Source: an uncultured Clostridia bacterium (lineage in GTDB: Bacteria; Bacillota; Clostridia; Oscillospirales; Ruminococcaceae). From it: a DNA stretch of 8,558 nucleotides. The notes under the pieces were generated by a model. That model searched no databases. It was not told where the DNA came from and saw only the letters and a list, made by a program, of their open reading frames with translations. Position numbers and translations under genes: made by a program. Of the stretch, positions 6,440 to 8,558 are shown in pieces (the first letter of the stretch is position 1; each line of letters begins with the position of its first letter). Location of the stretch: contig CALATN010000005.1 in the NCBI GenBank assembly GCA_937891895.1, positions 1 to 8,558 on the forward strand, given 5' to 3'.

Positions 6440-7381
6440 TTAGTAATTGAAACTGCTTCCTCCGATAAATTCACGGACAAGGGAGTCTGATGGGACTGTA
6501 CACTTGTCGAGTGGGTCAAGGTTGCGGAGGGTACTGAGCAGAGCGTCATAGTCGCCGCTTACCTTTGCAAGGTCGCTTGCCTTTTCAAGCTCGGGAAGGA
6601 GCATTGTTCTGTAGACAGACGGCTCATAAGCAAGGAATGTATCGATATCAAAGTGGGCACGGTGCTTATGAGGCATAATATACAGATCCTCGCCTCGTGT
6701 TACGCTTGGGAGCATACCGAAAACGTCGGAGGCACTTCTGCCGCGGAAAAGCTTGTCACGGCAAAGACGGCGCATAAGGCGGATTGTTCTTGGGTGGAGA
6801 ACTGTATCCTCATTGCCCTGGATACGGGTACGCACGCTGACGTAGATACAGGTTGTGAAGTCGTCGGTGTCGCCTGTTACTTCGGGATTAAGGGCGTGGA
6901 TACCTTCGAGGATGATTATTTCATCGGGACGGCGGCAGAGTGTTCCGCTCCAGCTTCTGCTCTGGGTTACAAAATCAAACTTAGGAAGTTCAACAGGCTC
7001 GCCTTTGAACATCTTCTTCAGATGCTCGCTGAAAAGCGGGATATCCATTCTCAGCGGTGATTCAAGGTCAACCTTGCCTTCGTCGTCAAGAGGCATTTCA
7101 CCTACTCCGTCGGGGAGAAAATAGTTATCCATTGAGATGATATGCACGGACAGACCCTTTTCACGCAGACGCTTGCCGATACGGAGGGCACTGGTTGTCT
7201 TGCCTGAGCCTGACGGTCCTGAAAGCAAAACGAGTGGACGTGTCTTTGCGTCCATATATATTTTTTCCGCGGCTTCTGCAAGTCTGTAATTATAAATTCT
7301 CTCGCAGGCAGAAACGTAATCCTGTGTTCCTGAAGAAAGGCCGTTGTTGATGTCTGTTGCTCTGATATAATTCATTGCCAT
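6440..7381 (-). CDS. Uridine kinase-like nucleoside kinase (P-loop, phosphoribulokinase/uridine kinase family)
   Basis: 313 residues, probably cytoplasmic. Expected reaction: phosphorylation of a nucleoside such as uridine or cytidine to its monophosphate in nucleotide salvage; the exact substrate cannot be read from sequence. Walker A is GPSGSGKT (55-62), followed by the family's SMDNYF (83-88), PLDDEG (97-102), ILEGIHALNP (157-166) and an Arg-rich lid RLMRRLCRDKLFRGR (201-215), then PSVTRGED (225-232). These blocks match the kinase half of the long (~550-residue) Firmicute nucleoside kinases, but the TGS/tRNA-synthetase-like N-terminal half is missing: only ~45 residues precede the P-loop. 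ATG 7381 is chosen because AAGGAG lies 8 bases before it; a second ATG at 7375 is possible. It is transcribed alone from its own promoter and ends at a strong terminator. Confidence 0.88.
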   Translation of the reverse strand: MAMNYIRATDINNGLSSGTQDYVSACERIYNYRLAEAAEKIYMDAKTRPLVLLSGPSGSGKTTSALRIGKRLREKGLSVHIISMDNYFLPDGVGEMPLDDEGKVDLESPLRMDIPLFSEHLKKMFKGEPVELPKFDFVTQSRSWSGTLCRRPDEIIILEGIHALNPEVTGDTDDFTTCIYVSVRTRIQGNEDTVLHPRTIRLMRRLCRDKLFRGRSASDVFGMLPSVTRGEDLYIMPHKHRAHFDIDTFLAYEPSVYRTMLLPELEKASDLAKVSGDYDALLSTLRNLDPLDKCTVPSDSLVREFIGGSSFNY

Positions 7382-7413
7382 AAGAATTTCTCCTTAACTT
7401 GATTGTTGCTTCT

Positions 7414-7442
7414 ATTATACTCCATAATAATGTAAAAGTCCA
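7414..7442 (-). promoter_or_regulatory. Probable promoter of the kinase gene
   Basis: On the minus strand, a perfect TATAAT (7419-7414) with TGGACT (7442-7437) 17 bases upstream. The -35 matches only four of six consensus bases. The AAGGAG ribosome site at 7395-7390 follows. Confidence 0.6.
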
Positions 7443-7471
7443 CAACTTTTCGTGAATAATTGTGCTTATCA

Positions 7472-7500
7472 TTGACAATTCGGTAAAAAAGGTGTATACT
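7472..7500 (+). promoter_or_regulatory. Promoter of the Mrp-family gene
   Basis: Perfect -35 TTGACA (7472-7477), 17-base spacer, -10 TATACT (7495-7500). Start of transcription is expected near 7507, with a ~45-base leader and AAAGGA (7538-7543) 9 bases before the ATG. It is divergent from the kinase promoter; the two -35 boxes are about 30 bases apart. Confidence 0.8.
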
Positions 7501-7552
7501 ATACTTGGTAAGTGTTTTTTAATACTGATTTATTCTGAAAGGATATGTTGAA

Positions 7553-8380
7553 ATGAGCGAATGTACACACGATTGTTCAAGCTGCAGCGCTAACTGTGAG
7601 TCAAGAAATCAGCCGCAGAGCCTGATTGAGCCTCTCAACGCACAGAGCAGTGTAAAAAAAGTTATCGGCGTAGTAAGCGGTAAGGGCGGCGTTGGTAAGT
7701 CCCTTGTAACAGGTATGCTTGCTACTCTTTTCTCAAGAAAGGGCTACAAGACAGCTGTTATGGACGCTGATATCACAGGTCCGTCCATTCCTAAGATGTT
7801 CGGTGTAGGCGGCAGAGCAAAGGGCACACAGGAAGGTATTCTCCCTGCTATTTCCCGTAACAAGATTGAGATTATGTCCGTTAACCTGCTTCTTGAAAAC
7901 CCAAGTGACCCTGTTATCTGGAGAGGTCCTGTTATTGCAGGTGTTGTAAAGCAGTTCTGGACAGATGTTATCTGGGGCGATGTTGACTATATGTTTGTTG
8001 ATATGCCTCCGGGAACAGGTGATGTTCCGCTGACTGTTTTCCAGTCAATTCCGCTTGACGGAATTGTTATCGTTGCTTCTCCTCAGGACCTTGTTGCTAT
8101 GATTGTAAACAAGGCTGTAAGCATGGCTAATATGATGAATATTCCTATTCTCGGCGTTGTTGAGAATATGAGCTATGTTGAATGTCCTGACTGCGGCAAG
8201 AAAATCAAGCTTTACGGTGACAGCCACATTGACGCTGTCTGCGCTGAAAACGGTATTCCGCTTCTTGCGCAGATTCCGATTTCCCCTGATATCACACACG
8301 CTTGTGATATGGGTCTTATCGAGGATTTCAGCGGTGATTTCCTTGACCTTGCTGTTAAGACAATTGAAAATATGCAGTAA
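7553..8380 (+). CDS. Mrp/NBP35-family P-loop ATPase, iron-sulfur cluster carrier
   Basis: 275 residues, cytoplasmic, a typical length for the family. The deviant Walker A GKGGVGKS (43-50) has the signature lysine of the MinD/Mrp/ParA class. Switch I is MDADITGPSIPKMFG (70-84) and switch II DMPPGTGD (150-157), both diagnostic of Mrp. The CPDC pair (211-214) matches the CxxC that bridges an Fe-S cluster across the dimer in Mrp/Nbp35 proteins. The N-terminus carries a four-cysteine cluster C4-X3-C8-X2-C11-X3-C15, which could hold a second cluster. The MIP18/DUF59 domain found at the N-terminus of many bacterial Mrp proteins is absent. Expected role: ATP-dependent binding and transfer of [4Fe-4S] clusters to apo-enzymes. 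It is a single-gene unit with a consensus promoter and strong terminator, so probably constitutive. The names apbC/mrp are used for such proteins; I leave the symbol blank because orthology is not tested. Confidence 0.93.
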   Translation: MSECTHDCSSCSANCESRNQPQSLIEPLNAQSSVKKVIGVVSGKGGVGKSLVTGMLATLFSRKGYKTAVMDADITGPSIPKMFGVGGRAKGTQEGILPAISRNKIEIMSVNLLLENPSDPVIWRGPVIAGVVKQFWTDVIWGDVDYMFVDMPPGTGDVPLTVFQSIPLDGIVIVASPQDLVAMIVNKAVSMANMMNIPILGVVENMSYVECPDCGKKIKLYGDSHIDAVCAENGIPLLAQIPISPDITHACDMGLIEDFSGDFLDLAVKTIENMQ

Positions 8381-8415
8381 TTGGTAGTTTAAGTAAATAC
8401 AGCATAGTAATTTTT

Positions 8416-8454
8416 AATCCACTTTTGATGTAAAAGTCAAAAGTGGATTTTTAT
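8416..8454 (+). terminator. Rho-independent terminator of the Mrp gene
   Basis: A perfect 13-bp stem AATCCACTTTTGA/TCAAAAGTGGATT with an 8-base loop (TGTAAAAG), followed by a T-run (TTTTT then ATT). It starts 35 bases after the TAA. Confidence 0.9.
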
Positions 8455-8511
8455 TAAGTTGATGATAAATTGGAATTTGTCAATCAGATAAAGAACGCAA
8501 ATAATGGGTTT

Positions 8512-8558
8512 CCAAAGGGTGCTTTGCACCCTTTGGTGGGGGTCTTGGGGGCAAAGCC
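8512..8558. repeat. Extragenic palindromic repeat, cut by window edge
   Basis: A perfect 11-bp inverted repeat CCAAAGGGTGC (8512-8522) / GCACCCTTTGG (8526-8536) with a TTT loop. It is followed by a G-rich stretch and CTTGGGGGCAAAGCC at the edge, which looks like the left half of a second hairpin with an AAA loop. It follows the Mrp terminator and lacks a T-tract of its own, so it is more like a REP-type or small mobile palindromic element than a terminator. The 50 bases before it (8461-8511) hold nothing recognisable. Confidence 0.6.

Noticed and set aside
7458..7480. AATTGT/ACAATT inverted repeat overlapping the Mrp -35 box, possible operator
   Set aside because: Only six base pairs in AT-rich DNA and partly made of the TTGACA box itself; chance is a sufficient explanation.
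8045..8387. Small open frames overlapping the end of the Mrp gene on both strands
   Set aside because: They lie inside or across the coding sequence and terminal stop of the Mrp gene, with no motifs and no ribosome site.

Overview
The window looks like chromosome of an anaerobic Firmicute of the class Clostridia, most likely a Ruminococcus-type gut Oscillospiraceae. This is inferred from moderate-GC genes separated by AT-rich gaps, consensus TTGACA/TATAAT promoters, AAAGGA/AAGGAG ribosome sites, and the protein types present: an Mrp with an N-terminal Cys cluster, a PASTA-bearing serine hydrolase, and an FtsX-type permease with a giant coiled coil. There is no ribosomal RNA or other marker, so the taxonomy is tentative. 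I see no tRNA, CRISPR array, transposase or phage gene.

Layout, left to right. Positions 1-614 (minus) hold the N-terminal 204 codons of an unrecognised protein that runs off the left edge in an Ala-Pro repeat; it has its own consensus promoter at 655-683. Positions 788-6285 (minus) form one apparent operon, transcribed right to left from a promoter at 6320-6348: an ABC ATPase (5584-6285), then a 1168-residue FtsX/MacB-type permease with two long heptad-repeat arms outside the membrane (2048-5554), then a membrane-anchored single-PASTA protein with a class-A beta-lactamase-like serine hydrolase domain (788-2032). Gaps inside the operon are only 29 and 15 bases. Upstream of its promoter are a four-copy 7-bp tandem repeat (6368-6398) and the strong terminator (6399-6431) of the next gene. 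Positions 6440-7381 (minus) encode a uridine kinase-like P-loop kinase. It is separated by a short divergent promoter region (7382-7552) from an Mrp/NBP35-family P-loop ATPase on the plus strand (7553-8380), which ends at a strong terminator (8416-8454). The last ~50 bases contain a perfect 11-bp palindrome and the start of what looks like a second one, probably an extragenic palindromic repeat cut by the window edge.

How the genes may work together. The ATPase and permease should form a type VII (MacB/LolCDE/FtsEX-like) mechanotransmission ABC complex. The co-transcribed PASTA/serine hydrolase protein points to the cell wall as the place of action. This suggests, as inference only, a machine in which ATP hydrolysis moves the external coiled-coil arms to control or sense peptidoglycan processing. 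The kinase (nucleotide salvage) and Mrp (Fe-S cluster carrier) are separate housekeeping transcription units. The ABC-hydrolase operon is the best candidate for an under-described system here; the rest is fairly ordinary.
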